The notes below the pieces were generated by a model. The model did not search any database, was not told the origin of the DNA, and saw nothing but the letters and a program-made list of their open reading frames with translations. From Melioribacteraceae bacterium (GTDB lineage: Bacteria; Bacteroidota; Ignavibacteria; Ignavibacteriales; Melioribacteraceae), in contig JALSTB010000133.1 in the NCBI GenBank assembly GCA_026983955.1, positions 1-41,060 on the forward strand: 41,060 nt of DNA. Direction: 5' to 3'. This document shows positions 15,647 through 24,063 of this stretch, in pieces. Every line of letters starts with the position of its first letter. The first letter of the stretch is position 1. The translations under genes and the position numbers were made by a program.

Positions 15647-17062
15647 TTAATTCCTTTTCGGTTTGTACAAATGCGTTGTGTGTCCGAAAAACAATTCCGC
15701 CGATTCCATAACCGTTTCCGACAATGTCGGGTGAGGATGAATTGAAAGAGCAACATCTTTTGCCAAGGCAGCCATTTCCACGGCCAAAGTTCCTTCTGCA
15801 ATTAACTCTCCGGCTCCGGGTCCAACAATGCCCATTCCCAAAACCCTGCCGCTGGCGGCATCAAAAATAAGTTTGGTCAGTCCGTCGTATCTGTCTAAAG
15901 TTGTAGCGCGCCCACTAGCCGCCCAAGGAAATTTGGTTACTTTATAATTAATTCCGCGTTCTTTGGCTTCGTTTTCGGTTACGCCTGTCCACGCAAGTTC
16001 CGGATCCGTAAAAACCACAGCGGGAATTGCCGCAGGTTCGAAAGCCACTTTTCTACCTAAAATTGCTTCAACTGCAACTTTACCCTCGGCGGATGCTTTA
16101 TGAGCAAGCATAGCTCCACCCACAATATCACCGATTGCAAATACGGAGGGCTCATCCGTTTGTTGTTTTTCATCAACCACAACGAAACCGCGTTCATCGG
16201 TTTTTATTTTCGTATTTTCCAATCCCAAGCCGGCGGTAACCGTTCTTCTACCGACCGCAATAAGAACTTTATCGAATTTCTGTTCGGGTTCTTTTACATT
16301 CTCACCTTCGAAGTTTACCGAAACGCCGGTTTTTGTTTCGGTCATGTTTACAACTTTGGTATTAAGAAGAATTGTTTTGAATTTTTTTTGCAAGGATTTA
16401 GTTAGAACTTCAACCAAATCCGCGTCGGCACCGGGAAGTAGTTGCGGCATCATTTCCACAACCGTAATTTCACTGCCCAAAGCGGAATAGACCGAACCCA
16501 TTTCAAGTCCGATGTAACCGCCACCCAAAATGAGCAATTTTTCCGGTATATTTTCCAATTCCAATGCTTCCCGTGAAGACATAATTTTACTTGAATTGAC
16601 GGGAAATCCGGGAATTGTTGAAGGAACCGAGCCGGTTGCAAGTATTGCTTTTTCAAATTCAAGTTCTTCCGTTCCACCGGTAGCAAGTTCAATTGAAAGG
16701 GTATTGCCGTTTAAAAATGATGCTTTGCCTTGAATGTAATTTATCTTACGTTGTTTTACAAGCTGACCGAGTCCGCCGGTAAGTTTAGTAACAACCTTTT
16801 TTTTGAACTTTCTTAATTTATCCAAATTGATTTCCGGCTTACCGAAATCGACCCCCCATTTTTTAGCTTCTTGAGTTTCGTAAATCAATTTGGCAACATG
16901 CAACAATGCTTTCGAAGGAATACATCCTCGGTAAAGGCAAACTCCGCCCGGATTTTTTTCCATGTCGATCAATGTAACTTCCAATCCCAAATCCGCCGCA
17001 TGGAACGCAGCTGCATATCCTCCGGGTCCGCCGCCAATTACAGCCAGCTGAACTTTTTTCAT
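15647..17062 (-). CDS. lpd: Dihydrolipoyl dehydrogenase (E3)
   Basis: Flavoprotein that reoxidises the dihydrolipoyl groups of 2-oxoacid dehydrogenase E2 and makes NADH. 471 residues, normal length. The FAD-binding GGGPGGYAAA is at 10-19. The redox-active disulfide is Cys42/Cys47 in GGVCLYRGCIPSK. The NAD-binding segment is LILGGGYIGLEMGSVYSALG. The C-terminal catalytic His/Glu pair is His444 and Glu449 in HPHPTLSE. CLYRGC replaces the more common CLNVGC, as in a known E3 subgroup. It is the third gene of the PDH operon, 166 bases after E2, with AACGGAGAATAAA before the ATG. The unusually long gap could carry an internal promoter, but I see no clear one. Confidence 0.97.
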   Translation of the reverse strand: MKKVQLAVIGGGPGGYAAAFHAADLGLEVTLIDMEKNPGGVCLYRGCIPSKALLHVAKLIYETQEAKKWGVDFGKPEINLDKLRKFKKKVVTKLTGGLGQLVKQRKINYIQGKASFLNGNTLSIELATGGTEELEFEKAILATGSVPSTIPGFPVNSSKIMSSREALELENIPEKLLILGGGYIGLEMGSVYSALGSEITVVEMMPQLLPGADADLVEVLTKSLQKKFKTILLNTKVVNMTETKTGVSVNFEGENVKEPEQKFDKVLIAVGRRTVTAGLGLENTKIKTDERGFVVVDEKQQTDEPSVFAIGDIVGGAMLAHKASAEGKVAVEAILGRKVAFEPAAIPAVVFTDPELAWTGVTENEAKERGINYKVTKFPWAASGRATTLDRYDGLTKLIFDAASGRVLGMGIVGPGAGELIAEGTLAVEMAALAKDVALSIHPHPTLSETVMESAELFFGHTTHLYKPKRN

Positions 17063-17228
17063 TTATTCTCCGTTAAAAATTACTTTTTATTTTCCAAAAT
17101 ATTTCACTTTCGGTTTTCCTTTTCACTTGCCGATACGCTTTTTATCACAAACACTTTTTGTATTCAAATTAACATTGTTATTAAAAATAGTTTTGAGCAA
17201 GAGTATGGCTATGAATAATGTTAAAATT

Positions 17229-18884
17229 TCAATCCAAAATCAGTAAAAACGGCTGTTCCAGGGCTTGAGCCACCCAACGTAAAAACCTTGCCGCATCGGC
17301 TCCGTCAATAATTCTGTGGTCGTACGACAAAGAAACAGGTAACATGAGTCGCGGAACAAATTCACCGTCTTTGAATACAGGTTCCATTTGTCCGCGCGAA
17401 ACACCGAGAATAGCAACTTCGGGTGAATTAACAATCGGGGTAAAACCTGTACCGCCAATTCCGCCCAGGTTGCTGATTGTGAAGTTTCCGCCTTGCATGT
17501 CTTCAATTGTAATTTTTTTATCCCTTGCTTTTGCGGAAATCTCACTTAACTCAACGGAAAGTTCGATTACGCTTTTCTTATCCACATCTCTAATTACCGG
17601 AACAATCAATCCCCGGTCGGTATCCACAGCCACCCCGATGTTATAATATTTTTTATAAATAATTTCATTTTTGTGCATATCGATACTGGCGTTGAATTGA
17701 GGAAATTTTTTCAACGCGTAAGCGATAACTTTCAGAAGAATGGCTGTAACGGTAAGCTTTCCGCCTTTAGCTTCGGCGGTTTTGGCATATTGTTTTCTCA
17801 ATTTTTCCAATCCGGTTATATCCGCTTTGTCGAACTGTGTAACATGCGGAATTGTAGCCCATGCATACGAAAGGTGTTCCGCTGTTTTCTTCCGTATGTT
17901 GCTCATTGGTTGAATATCGATTTCACCCCACTTGGAAAAATCGGGTAACGGTTCATGTTTAATTCCAACCGGGGCTCCGGTGCCTTGGGTTAAACTTTGG
18001 TTAATTCTTTTTGCGAATTTCTTTACATCATCAATGGAAATTCTTCCGCCGGGACCGGATCCAGGCACTTGGTTAATGTCAATTCCTATTTCACGGGCAA
18101 ATCTTCTTACCGAAGGTGCTGCCGGAGCAATTTTTTCCGGCATTCCGGTACGTTTGGTAACAACCGGCGGAACGGATTTATTTTCTTCACCGCTTTGTAC
18201 GGCAGGTTCTTCTTCAATTACCTTTCGGGATGTTTGTGTTTCCGGGGTTTGCATTGTTGTTTCCGGTTGTTCAACAGCTTTTTGCGTTTCCGTGGTTTCT
18301 ATTAACATAATCACGTCGCCAATTTTAACCGTATCGCCGTCTTTTGCTTTAACTTCTTTCACTATTCCCGAAACTTCCGACGGAACTTCGATAGTGGCTT
18401 TATCGGTTTCAAGCTCGAATAAAACATCCCCTTCGTTTATTTTATCGCCGACTTTAACAAGAAATTTTACTATTTGCGCAGATTCGATATTCTCTCCCAA
18501 ATCCGGAAGTTTGAATTCAATAATTCCACTTTGTACATGGGACTGAACTTTGGGTTTCTGCTCAACCGGTCCGGTTTCTTCCTTTGGTTCAGGTTTTGCC
18601 GGTATTTGTTTTTCTCCGGGTTCACTTTTATCCGCCGGAGATTCATCCCCAGCTTCGAGGGTAAAGATAACTTGACCGACTTTAGCGGTTTCACCTTCCT
18701 TGACAAGAACTTCCTTCACCACACCACTGTATTCCGACGGAACTTCAATAGTAGCTTTATCGGTTTCAATTTCGAGCACTATTTGATCAACTTCAACTTT
18801 ATCTCCTGGTGAAACCGTGATTTTTACAATATCGGCGGTTTCTATATTTTCGCCCAATTCGGGCAATTTAAATTCTTTTATCAT
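17229..18884 (-). CDS. aceF: Pyruvate dehydrogenase E2, dihydrolipoamide acetyltransferase with two lipoyl domains
   Basis: Core subunit of the PDH complex: carries acetyl groups on lipoyl-lysine and transfers them to CoA. 551 residues. Two lipoyl domains (about 1-77 and 121-197) each show the ETDKATIEVPSE loop, with the lipoylated Lys43 and Lys162. Both are followed by Pro/Glu/Thr-rich flexible linkers. The peripheral E3/E1-binding domain is at about 253-290 (APSVRRFAREIGIDI, then VPGSGPGGRISIDDV). The catalytic domain ends with SYDHRIIDGADAARFL, giving catalytic His523 and Asp527. It is 20 bases after aceE, so clearly co-transcribed. Everything needed for activity appears intact; the gene symbol follows the E. 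coli naming. Confidence 0.97.
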   Translation of the reverse strand: MIKEFKLPELGENIETADIVKITVSPGDKVEVDQIVLEIETDKATIEVPSEYSGVVKEVLVKEGETAKVGQVIFTLEAGDESPADKSEPGEKQIPAKPEPKEETGPVEQKPKVQSHVQSGIIEFKLPDLGENIESAQIVKFLVKVGDKINEGDVLFELETDKATIEVPSEVSGIVKEVKAKDGDTVKIGDVIMLIETTETQKAVEQPETTMQTPETQTSRKVIEEEPAVQSGEENKSVPPVVTKRTGMPEKIAPAAPSVRRFAREIGIDINQVPGSGPGGRISIDDVKKFAKRINQSLTQGTGAPVGIKHEPLPDFSKWGEIDIQPMSNIRKKTAEHLSYAWATIPHVTQFDKADITGLEKLRKQYAKTAEAKGGKLTVTAILLKVIAYALKKFPQFNASIDMHKNEIIYKKYYNIGVAVDTDRGLIVPVIRDVDKKSVIELSVELSEISAKARDKKITIEDMQGGNFTISNLGGIGGTGFTPIVNSPEVAILGVSRGQMEPVFKDGEFVPRLMLPVSLSYDHRIIDGADAARFLRWVAQALEQPFLLILD

Positions 18885-18904
18885 AATTTTTTCAATTCCT
18901 TATT

Positions 18905-21583
18905 TTACGAATTTAACGGATTCGGTTTTCCGGGATTGATTTTCAATTCTTTAATTGCTTTTTTCAAAGTTTCAGGTTTAAGTTTCTTCTCCTTAACCAA
19001 CGAATACAAAGAAGCATAAGCAATATGTTTGGCATCCACTTCGAAGAAATCCCTCAAAGCTTCCCTGCTTTCACTTCTGCCGAAACCAAGCGTACCAAGT
19101 GTGTGCAGAGGTCCGGGCAACCATTTTGAAATAGCATCACCCAAAATTTGGACGTAATCGAGTGCCGCAACGAAAACGCCTCCTTCTCCTTTCGTTGCTT
19201 CGGCTATGAAGGGTGTTTTGGGTTTTGCACCGGGATTTAACATATTCCACCGTTCGGTATCAATTGCATCGTAGTGTAAATTTTTGTAACTGGTAACACT
19301 CCACACATCAACCGGAATGTTGAACTTTTCTTCCAAAATCTCACCGGCTTTTATAGCTTCGTTAAGAATTGCACCGCTTCCGAAGAGATGTACTTTGTTT
19401 TTGGTTGTTTTCTTCTTAGTCTTTTTGAATTTATAAATTCCTTTAAGTATGCCTTCTTTAACACCTTTCGGCATTTTTGGCATCGGATAGTTTTCGTTCA
19501 TCACGGTTATGTAGTAGAAAAGGTCTTCTTGTTTTTCATACATTCTGTAAATTCCTTCGCGAACAATCACTGCCAATTCATACGCAAAAGCAGGATCGTA
19601 TGCTTTAAGTGTTGGGATTGCATAAGCGTAGAGATGGCTTTGTCCGTCTTGATGTTGCAATCCTTCGCCGGCAAGTGTTGTTCTGCCTGCGGTTGCTCCG
19701 ATTAAAAATCCTTTCACACGCATATCGGCAGCCGCCCATGCAAGGTCGCCTATTCTTTGAAATCCGAACATAGAATAAAAAGTGAAAAACGGAATTGTAT
19801 TGATTCCACGTGTGGCGTATGCCGTTCCGGCTGCAATAAAAGAAGACATTGAACCGGCTTCGGTTATTCCTTCTTCCAAAATCTGACCGTCTTTAGCTTC
19901 GCGGTAATAGAGCAAGCTGTCTCTATCAACCGGTTCGTAAAGTTGTCCGCGGCTCGAATAAATTCCAACTTGTCTGAACAATGCTTCCATTCCGAATGTT
20001 CTGGCTTCATCGGGAACAATGGGAACAATTAATTTTCCAATATCCCTGTCTTTCAAAAGTTTTGTTAGCATTCTAACGTAAACCATTGTAGTTGAAACTC
20101 CCCGTTCGCCGGTACCTTCGTAAAATTCTTTAAATAAATCTTCCGAAGGTGTGTGAACCGGTTGCGCCGCAACATGTCTTTTGGGAATGTAGCCGCCAAG
20201 TTCTTTTCGGCGCTTTTTAAGATAAATTATTTCTGGACTGTCTTCGGCGGGGCGGTAGAAAGGAGCTTTGGCAATTTCATCATCGGAAATAGGAATTCCA
20301 AATCTTGTTCTGAATTCCCTTAATTCTTCTTCGTTCAGTTTTTTCTGGGAGTGAGTAATATTTTTTCCTTCCCCGGCTTCACCCAAGCCGTAGCCTTTAA
20401 CGGTTTTGGCAATAATAACGGTCGGTTTGCCTTTTGTTTCCATTGCGGCTTTGAATGCGGCGTAAACTTTTTCGGGGTCGTGCCCGCCGCGTTTCATTTT
20501 TTCGAGGGTTTCATCGCTGTAATTTTCGACCAATTTAAGCAGTTCGGGATATTTACCGAAGAAATGTTTTCTGATGTAAGCGCCGTCTTCAACAATATAT
20601 TTTTGCGATTCACCGTCAACAATTTCGTTCATCCGTTTAACCAGCAATCCGGTTTTGTCTTGTTCCAAAAGAGGGTCCCAATCGCTTCCCCAAATCACTT
20701 TGATTACATTCCATCCGGCGCCACGGAAAACCGCTTCGAGTTCTTGAATTATTTTTCCGTTTCCTCTTACGGGTCCATCCAAACGTTGCAGGTTGGCATT
20801 AATTACAAAAATCAAATTATCCAAGTTTTCCCGCGCTGCCAACGAAATTGCACCGAGTGTTTCGGGTTCGTCGGTTTCACCATCGCCCAAGAAAGCCCAG
20901 ACTTTGGCATCGCTGGGTTTTTTTAAACCACGGTTTTCCAAATACCTGTTGAACCGTGCTTGGTATATTGCCATTATTGGTCCCAATCCCATTGACACGG
21001 TAGGAAACTCCCAAAAATTAGGCATCAACCAAGGGTGGGGATATGAGGAAAGTCCTCCGCCTTTTCTTAATTCCCTTCTGAAATTTCTAAGCTGTTCAAC
21101 GGAAATTCTACCTTCGAGGAATGCTCGGGCGTAAATTCCCGGTGCAGCGTGACCTTGGAAATAAACTATATCACCTTCAAAGTTATGGTCTTTGCCTCTG
21201 AAAAAGTGATTAAACCCGATTTCGTACAAAGTTGCAGCAGAGGCAAAAGTTGAAATGTGCCCGCCGATTCCCGGTTCTTCTTTGTTTGCCCTTACCACCA
21301 TTGCCATTGCGTTCCATCTTACCAAACTCTTTATTCTCCGCTCGATTTCGCGCCCGCCGGGAAATTTCGGTTGTTTTTCTTTCGGAATTGTGTTAATGTA
21401 TGGTGTATTTGCAGTAAACGGAAGTTCGACGCCTGCTTCGTATGCGTAATTATCCAGTTCATGCAATAGTTCTCTTACTCTCCCGGGTCCTCCGGTTCTC
21501 AAAACGTATTCAAGAGACTCGAGCCATTCCCGGGTTTCTTGTTCTTTTATTTCTTCCGCTTCGTTTTTTAATGTATCGCTCAT
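18905..21583 (-). CDS. aceE: Pyruvate dehydrogenase E1, homodimeric type
   Basis: Thiamine-diphosphate enzyme that decarboxylates pyruvate and acetylates the lipoyl group of E2; feeds acetyl-CoA to the TCA cycle. 892 residues, the single-chain type (as in gamma-proteobacteria) rather than the alpha/beta heterotetramer. The N-terminal part shows KSLVRWNAMAMVVRANK and GGHISTFASAATLYEIGFNH. The ThDP motif is GDGETDEPETLGAISLAARE followed by NLIFVINANLQRLDGPVRGN. The transketolase-like pyrimidine-binding part shows TYSMFGFQRIGDLAWAA-type residues and AGRTTLAGEGLQHQDGQS. It is the first gene of the aceE-aceF-lpd operon, with AAGGGAAATAA upstream. A compact hairpin (21678-21695) lies about 95 bases before the start. 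Confidence 0.97.
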   Translation of the reverse strand: MSDTLKNEAEEIKEQETREWLESLEYVLRTGGPGRVRELLHELDNYAYEAGVELPFTANTPYINTIPKEKQPKFPGGREIERRIKSLVRWNAMAMVVRANKEEPGIGGHISTFASAATLYEIGFNHFFRGKDHNFEGDIVYFQGHAAPGIYARAFLEGRISVEQLRNFRRELRKGGGLSSYPHPWLMPNFWEFPTVSMGLGPIMAIYQARFNRYLENRGLKKPSDAKVWAFLGDGETDEPETLGAISLAARENLDNLIFVINANLQRLDGPVRGNGKIIQELEAVFRGAGWNVIKVIWGSDWDPLLEQDKTGLLVKRMNEIVDGESQKYIVEDGAYIRKHFFGKYPELLKLVENYSDETLEKMKRGGHDPEKVYAAFKAAMETKGKPTVIIAKTVKGYGLGEAGEGKNITHSQKKLNEEELREFRTRFGIPISDDEIAKAPFYRPAEDSPEIIYLKKRRKELGGYIPKRHVAAQPVHTPSEDLFKEFYEGTGERGVSTTMVYVRMLTKLLKDRDIGKLIVPIVPDEARTFGMEALFRQVGIYSSRGQLYEPVDRDSLLYYREAKDGQILEEGITEAGSMSSFIAAGTAYATRGINTIPFFTFYSMFGFQRIGDLAWAAADMRVKGFLIGATAGRTTLAGEGLQHQDGQSHLYAYAIPTLKAYDPAFAYELAVIVREGIYRMYEKQEDLFYYITVMNENYPMPKMPKGVKEGILKGIYKFKKTKKKTTKNKVHLFGSGAILNEAIKAGEILEEKFNIPVDVWSVTSYKNLHYDAIDTERWNMLNPGAKPKTPFIAEATKGEGGVFVAALDYVQILGDAISKWLPGPLHTLGTLGFGRSESREALRDFFEVDAKHIAYASLYSLVKEKKLKPETLKKAIKELKINPGKPNPLNS

Positions 21584-21677
21584 AAAAATTATTTCCCTTA
21601 TTATGTTTTAATAAGATGCCATGTACTTTTTATTTCGAATAGCAAAGTTACGAAATTTAGTGCAAAAAAGTTCAACG

Positions 21678-21695
21678 GAGGTATTCCCATACCTC
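21678..21695. repeat. Perfect 7-bp stem-loop between the S46 peptidase and aceE
   Basis: GAGGTAT (21678-21684) and ATACCTC (21689-21695) flank TCCC. It is downstream of the S46 peptidase stop and upstream of aceE, both read on the minus strand. A T6 run follows on the minus strand only after a nine-base spacer, so it is not a textbook terminator. It could be a weak terminator, a leader structure for aceE, or an operator. Confidence 0.5.
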
Positions 21696-21733
21696 AAAAT
21701 ACAAGAACATTCTCGCAATGTTTATCATTTACT

Positions 21734-23899
21734 TTACAGTGCACCGAGTTCTTTCAACAAATTTTTTGCACCGCTAACTTTTTGGGTTACCCATAAAATA
21801 TAGCGGATATCAACTCCAATCGACCGGCTGTAATCGTCGTTCCATGCGAAATCGTTTATAGTAGCTTCAAATGCCCTGTCGAAGTTCAATCCGATAAGTT
21901 CTCCGTAAGCGTTCATAATCGGACTTCCGGAATTTCCACCGGTTGTATCTGTGTTATACAGAATATTTACCGGAACACCTTCTACCGTTCTGTTATAAAA
22001 TTTACCGAAATCTTTTGAATCGAACAGTTCGCGGATTTTCTGTGGGATTGTATATTCCCCGCCCAAATAACTTTTCTCAATTATTCCTTTGATTGTTGTA
22101 ACCGGCGAATAATACACGGCATCGGCAGGGGAATAGCCTTTTATTCTACCGTAAGTTAAACGCAAGGTTCCGTTTGCATCGGGAATAAAGCTTTTCTTTT
22201 TCCAAATTCTTTTTATTTCAATTAACTTTGCCGAAAGCGGTGTAAGCGCACCGTTTGTTTTTTCCCTTTCATTATTAATTTTTTTACTTTGAATTTTTAA
22301 TTCTTTAAAAAAGGCGTACGGTTGCACGGAAAAATCAATTTCTCCCGCATCATTCAATAACTTTAAATACCTTTCTTTATCAAAAATTCCCTGTTTCATT
22401 ATTACATTATCCACAAATGCCGGTATTGCGGAAATATTTTTACCGCCCCCGGTTAATTTTTCCACAGCATCAATTTTGGAGGTGGACTTAAAGCTCAATG
22501 CGTCGGTAAACATTTTGATGAGAAACCGTCGTTCAAATTCTTTGTTTAACCCGGAAAACAATCCGTCAATTTTTTTCATCAGTTTGTCTTTGTTTTCTTC
22601 TTTGTATGTTTCTTTTTTCTCTTCTTCCGGCTTTTTACTCTCTTCGGAATATTCGAAAATCATGTTTATCAAATTTCTTGTAACCGAAAACCTGTTGAAT
22701 ACCCTGAACCATAAATCGGCTTGGGCTATTTGAAACATTTTGTTATAAACAATATCTATGTCGTATAGAATACTGCCGTACTGTGCTTTGAGCCCGGGAT
22801 TCGAATCGATAAATTTTTGCAAGCCGGTTTCTTCCTTTTTCTTGTTGGCAATTATGGGAATTCTTTTTAAGCCGAGCAATTTTCCTTTGTAATTTTTCAT
22901 AGTGTTGGACAGCCGTTTAACCGGAGTGGCGAACTTCAGTTCCAACTCAGGGTTGCCCGCGCCGATTTCTTCCATTTGTTTAATCATCCATTCAAATATT
23001 TGCGCAATGTATGGCAATTGGTAATTGTTTTGATATTCAAGAAATTGGGAGGGACGGTTCCTGTAGGTTCTGCCTGGGTAACCGAGAATAAAAACGAAAT
23101 CACCCTCTTTCACTCCGTTCGGATTAATTTTCAGAAACCGTTTCGGTTTATACGGAACATTTTCAGCGGAATATCCGGCTGCACTGCCATCCGGTGCAAC
23201 GTAAGCACGTAAAAAAGCAAAATCGCCGCTATGACGCGGCCATATCCAATTATCCGTTTCGCCGCCAAACTCCCCGATTGTTCTGGGCGGCGCAAAAACC
23301 AAACGTACGTCTTTAATCACCCGGTACTTAAACAAAACATAGGTTTTGCCTTTGAACATTTCGGAAACTTGACCGATTATCGATTCATCCCCGGAAGAGG
23401 CTGCCTTACCTATTTCTTCCATCTTTTCCGATATGATCTTCGAACGTTCCGCCAAATCGTCAACGCCTTCTATTGCCGAGAGAATTTGATCCGACACATC
23501 TTCGTATGATTCAGTAATTCTGCAGGTGTAACCTTCGGCAGGAATCTCATCTTCCCGCTTGTCGGCCAGAAATCCGTTTTCCAAGTAGTTGTTTCCGGGA
23601 GTACTTGCTTTATTTAATGCACGAAAAGCACAATGATGATTTGTTAAGATTAATCCCTCTTCCGAAACAAATGAACCGGTACAACCACCGACTTTAACCA
23701 AAGCATCAACCAAACTTACTCCGTCCGGATTGTAAATTTCCTTTTTATCTATCTTGAGTCCTGCTTCTTTCAACCTTAATTTATGAATTTCACTCAGCGG
23801 ATACATTCCTTCTTCCGGAGAAGAAGGCAACATTCCAAGCGACAAAACAAGAAATAAAAACGAAACAATTATAAAATTTAACTTTTTATTAAACTGCAT
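21734..23899 (-). CDS. S46-family dipeptidyl-peptidase, DPP11-like
   Basis: Exported serine exopeptidase that removes dipeptides from oligopeptide N-termini, likely periplasmic; 721 residues. I start at 23899 because AAGGAGATTAAA lies directly before this ATG and a signal peptide begins here; the frame reaches 12 codons further without ribosome site. The chymotrypsin-like catalytic His is in GLILTNHHCAF (His88/His89 region) and the nucleophile is Ser657 in TTGGNSGSPIM. Arg675 (LNFDRAFEA) lies exactly 18 residues after the Ser, as Arg673 does after Ser655 in Porphyromonas DPP11. DPP7 has Gly there. This predicts cleavage after Asp/Glu. The family is characteristic of Bacteroidota and relatives. 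It is followed by aceE after 150 bases, probably separately transcribed. Confidence 0.93.
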   Translation of the reverse strand: MQFNKKLNFIIVSFLFLVLSLGMLPSSPEEGMYPLSEIHKLRLKEAGLKIDKKEIYNPDGVSLVDALVKVGGCTGSFVSEEGLILTNHHCAFRALNKASTPGNNYLENGFLADKREDEIPAEGYTCRITESYEDVSDQILSAIEGVDDLAERSKIISEKMEEIGKAASSGDESIIGQVSEMFKGKTYVLFKYRVIKDVRLVFAPPRTIGEFGGETDNWIWPRHSGDFAFLRAYVAPDGSAAGYSAENVPYKPKRFLKINPNGVKEGDFVFILGYPGRTYRNRPSQFLEYQNNYQLPYIAQIFEWMIKQMEEIGAGNPELELKFATPVKRLSNTMKNYKGKLLGLKRIPIIANKKKEETGLQKFIDSNPGLKAQYGSILYDIDIVYNKMFQIAQADLWFRVFNRFSVTRNLINMIFEYSEESKKPEEEKKETYKEENKDKLMKKIDGLFSGLNKEFERRFLIKMFTDALSFKSTSKIDAVEKLTGGGKNISAIPAFVDNVIMKQGIFDKERYLKLLNDAGEIDFSVQPYAFFKELKIQSKKINNEREKTNGALTPLSAKLIEIKRIWKKKSFIPDANGTLRLTYGRIKGYSPADAVYYSPVTTIKGIIEKSYLGGEYTIPQKIRELFDSKDFGKFYNRTVEGVPVNILYNTDTTGGNSGSPIMNAYGELIGLNFDRAFEATINDFAWNDDYSRSIGVDIRYILWVTQKVSGAKNLLKELGAL

Positions 23900-24013
23900 T
23901 TTAATCTCCTTAAAATTAAATTTTGAGCTTGACATTCCGACAATTTCCTATTGTTTTGTAAAAATTAAATATACAAAATGAAGCACAAGTAGTAAACTAA
24001 GCCGAATTATTGC

Positions 24014-24021
24014 TAAATTTG
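24014..24021 (+). promoter_or_regulatory. TAnnTTTG promoter box upstream of the GlmU-like gene
   Basis: TAAATTTG matches the Bacteroidota -7 consensus, 42 bases before the start. The preceding TTGC is shared with the aat promoter (TTGCTAAATTTG in both). No good -33 box is seen. Confidence 0.35.
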
Positions 24022-24063
24022 TATAGTTGGCAAAAATTTAATCTTAAAGATTACGGAGTTTGA

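Noticed and set aside
17932-18546. 204-codon Ser/Thr-rich open frame opposite the E2 gene
   Set aside because: Antisense shadow of the Pro/Glu/Thr-rich linkers and second lipoyl domain of E2; no ribosome site or signal sequence.
20351-20926. 191-codon open frame opposite aceE
   Set aside because: Antisense to the conserved ThDP-binding part of aceE; Phe/Asn-rich shadow.
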